Shown here piece by piece: positions 5,829 through 6,439 of a stretch of 6,439 bases of DNA. A program made the translations under genes and the position numbers. A model generated the notes under the pieces. The model saw nothing but the letters and a program-made list of their open reading frames with translations. It searched no databases and was not told the DNA's origin. Location: assembly GCA_012514915.1 (NCBI GenBank), contig JAAYZJ010000177.1, forward strand, positions 1-6,439, in the 5' to 3' direction. The number at the start of each line of letters is the position of its first letter. Position 1 is the first letter of the stretch. This DNA is from Lentisphaerota bacterium. GTDB taxonomy: Bacteria > Verrucomicrobiota > Kiritimatiellia > RFP12 > JAAYLN01.

Positions 5829-6439
5829 GCGCCATCCTCCGTCGACGCGGCCGCGGGGCGCCCCAGATGCAGGTCGACGCCGACCCGCACGGTCGTTCCC
5901 TTGCCCGGCAACGAGCTGATTTCAAAGGTGTCCGAGACGCGCTTGGTGTTGGGCAGCCCCATGCCCGCGCCGAAACCCAGCGAGCGGATCCAGTCGTTGG
6001 CAGTCGAGGTGCCGTCGCGGCAGGCCCATTCGACATCGGCCATGCCGGGCCCCGTGTCGCGGGCGGTGATCTCGGCGCGGCCGTTGGCGACGACGAAGCT
6101 GAGCGTGCCGCCTTCGGAGTGGACGCAGATATTCAGCTCGAGCTCGTAGGCGGCGACGGCGATGCGCCGGGCGATGCGCCGGTCGACCTGCCGGTCGCGC
6201 AGCAGCAGTTTGATCTCGTTGGCGGCCTTGCCGGCGTTCTCGAAATCGAGCTTCATGACAGGGTACTCGCACAGCATGTAGAGGCGGTCGCCCTCGTCGG
6301 TGCCGACGCTGACCCCCTTGTGGGCGCTCTCCAGCCGTTCGACCTCGCGGGTCAGCTCGCGCAGGAGAACCCGGTTGATATCGCGCTGGCTGACGATGCC
6401 GACCAGATTGCGTCCGCGGTTCAGGACGGGGAAGCGTCC
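5825..6439 (-). CDS. CBS domain fused to RsbW-like HATPase regulator (5' end off window)
   Basis: The 204 visible residues begin inside a CBS domain: RFPVLNRGRNLVGIVSQRDI (2-21) is the classical last strand-turn-helix of a CBS motif. A charged helical linker (about 23-41) follows, then an RsbW/SpoIIAB-like GHKL ATPase domain. In visible numbering, Glu99 and Asn103 (YELELN) form the N box, DTGPG (128-132) the G1 box, GFGAGMG (155-161) the G2 box, and GKGT (179-182) follows. The protein should bind ATP and may act as an anti-sigma-type kinase, with the CBS part sensing adenosine nucleotides; both are inferred from the families. ATG at 6277 or 6256 could start a shorter protein, but neither has a Shine-Dalgarno at normal spacing and the frame stays open through recognisable CBS sequence to the edge. 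The gene overlaps the DRTGG gene by four bases. Confidence 0.85.
   Translation of the reverse strand, partial: GRFPVLNRGRNLVGIVSQRDINRVLLRELTREVERLESAHKGVSVGTDEGDRLYMLCEYPVMKLDFENAGKAANEIKLLLRDRQVDRRIARRIAVAAYELELNICVHSEGGTLSFVVANGRAEITARDTGPGMADVEWACRDGTSTANDWIRSLGFGAGMGLPNTKRVSDTFEISSLPGKGTTVRVGVDLHLGRPAAASTEDGA
5835..5840 (-). promoter_or_regulatory. Ribosome binding site of the DRTGG gene
   Basis: GGAGGA on the minus strand lies 6 bases before ATG 5828, inside the last codons of the CBS-HATPase gene. With the ATGA overlap it supports translational coupling and fixes the start. Confidence 0.8.

Overview
The window is GC-rich (clearly above 60 percent by eye) and densely coded, with five protein genes covering nearly all of it. 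The only AT-rich stretch is the first 60 bases (22 of 60 are G or C). Gene content and composition fit a free-living bacterium. The right-hand regulator pair (CBS/HATPase plus DRTGG protein) is typical of anaerobes with iron-only hydrogenases. A PVC-group anaerobe is a possible source, but that is a weak inference and the taxon cannot be fixed from this sequence alone.

Left block, plus strand: after an AT-rich leader with a perfect 12-bp inverted repeat come a class I SAM-dependent methyltransferase (157..897) and, four bases later, a trans-type polyprenyl diphosphate synthase (902..1996). The tight spacing suggests one transcript and a shared lipid pathway such as prenyl quinone or another isoprenoid. 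The substrate is not determined.

Middle, convergent: a 119-base intergenic region holding two adjacent GC-rich stem-loops separates the synthase from a large minus-strand membrane protein (2116..4419). It has about 13 hydrophobic segments, an acidic Asp-Asp motif in the first large loop, and a long soluble C-terminus. It looks like a GT-C type glycosyltransferase, which would use a lipid-linked sugar donor, but it matches no named family that I recognise with certainty.

Right block, also minus strand: a sugar phosphate isomerase/epimerase-type TIM barrel (4537..5379) has a clear ribosome binding site and all four expected metal ligands. Upstream of it lies a two-gene regulatory unit: a CBS domain fused in frame to an RsbW/SpoIIAB-like HATPase domain (5825..6439, running off the right edge), which overlaps by ATGA a 108-residue DRTGG-type protein (5502..5828). 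A hairpin just after the DRTGG stop may end this operon. In Thermotogales and Clostridia, stand-alone relatives of these proteins occur in operons of electron-bifurcating [FeFe] hydrogenases, so such genes may lie beyond the right edge.

I see no tRNA, rRNA, CRISPR array, insertion sequence or phage gene. The most noteworthy items are the in-frame CBS-HATPase fusion coupled to a DRTGG protein, the two sets of perfect intergenic palindromes, and the unassigned membrane glycosyltransferase-like protein with its extra C-terminal domain.
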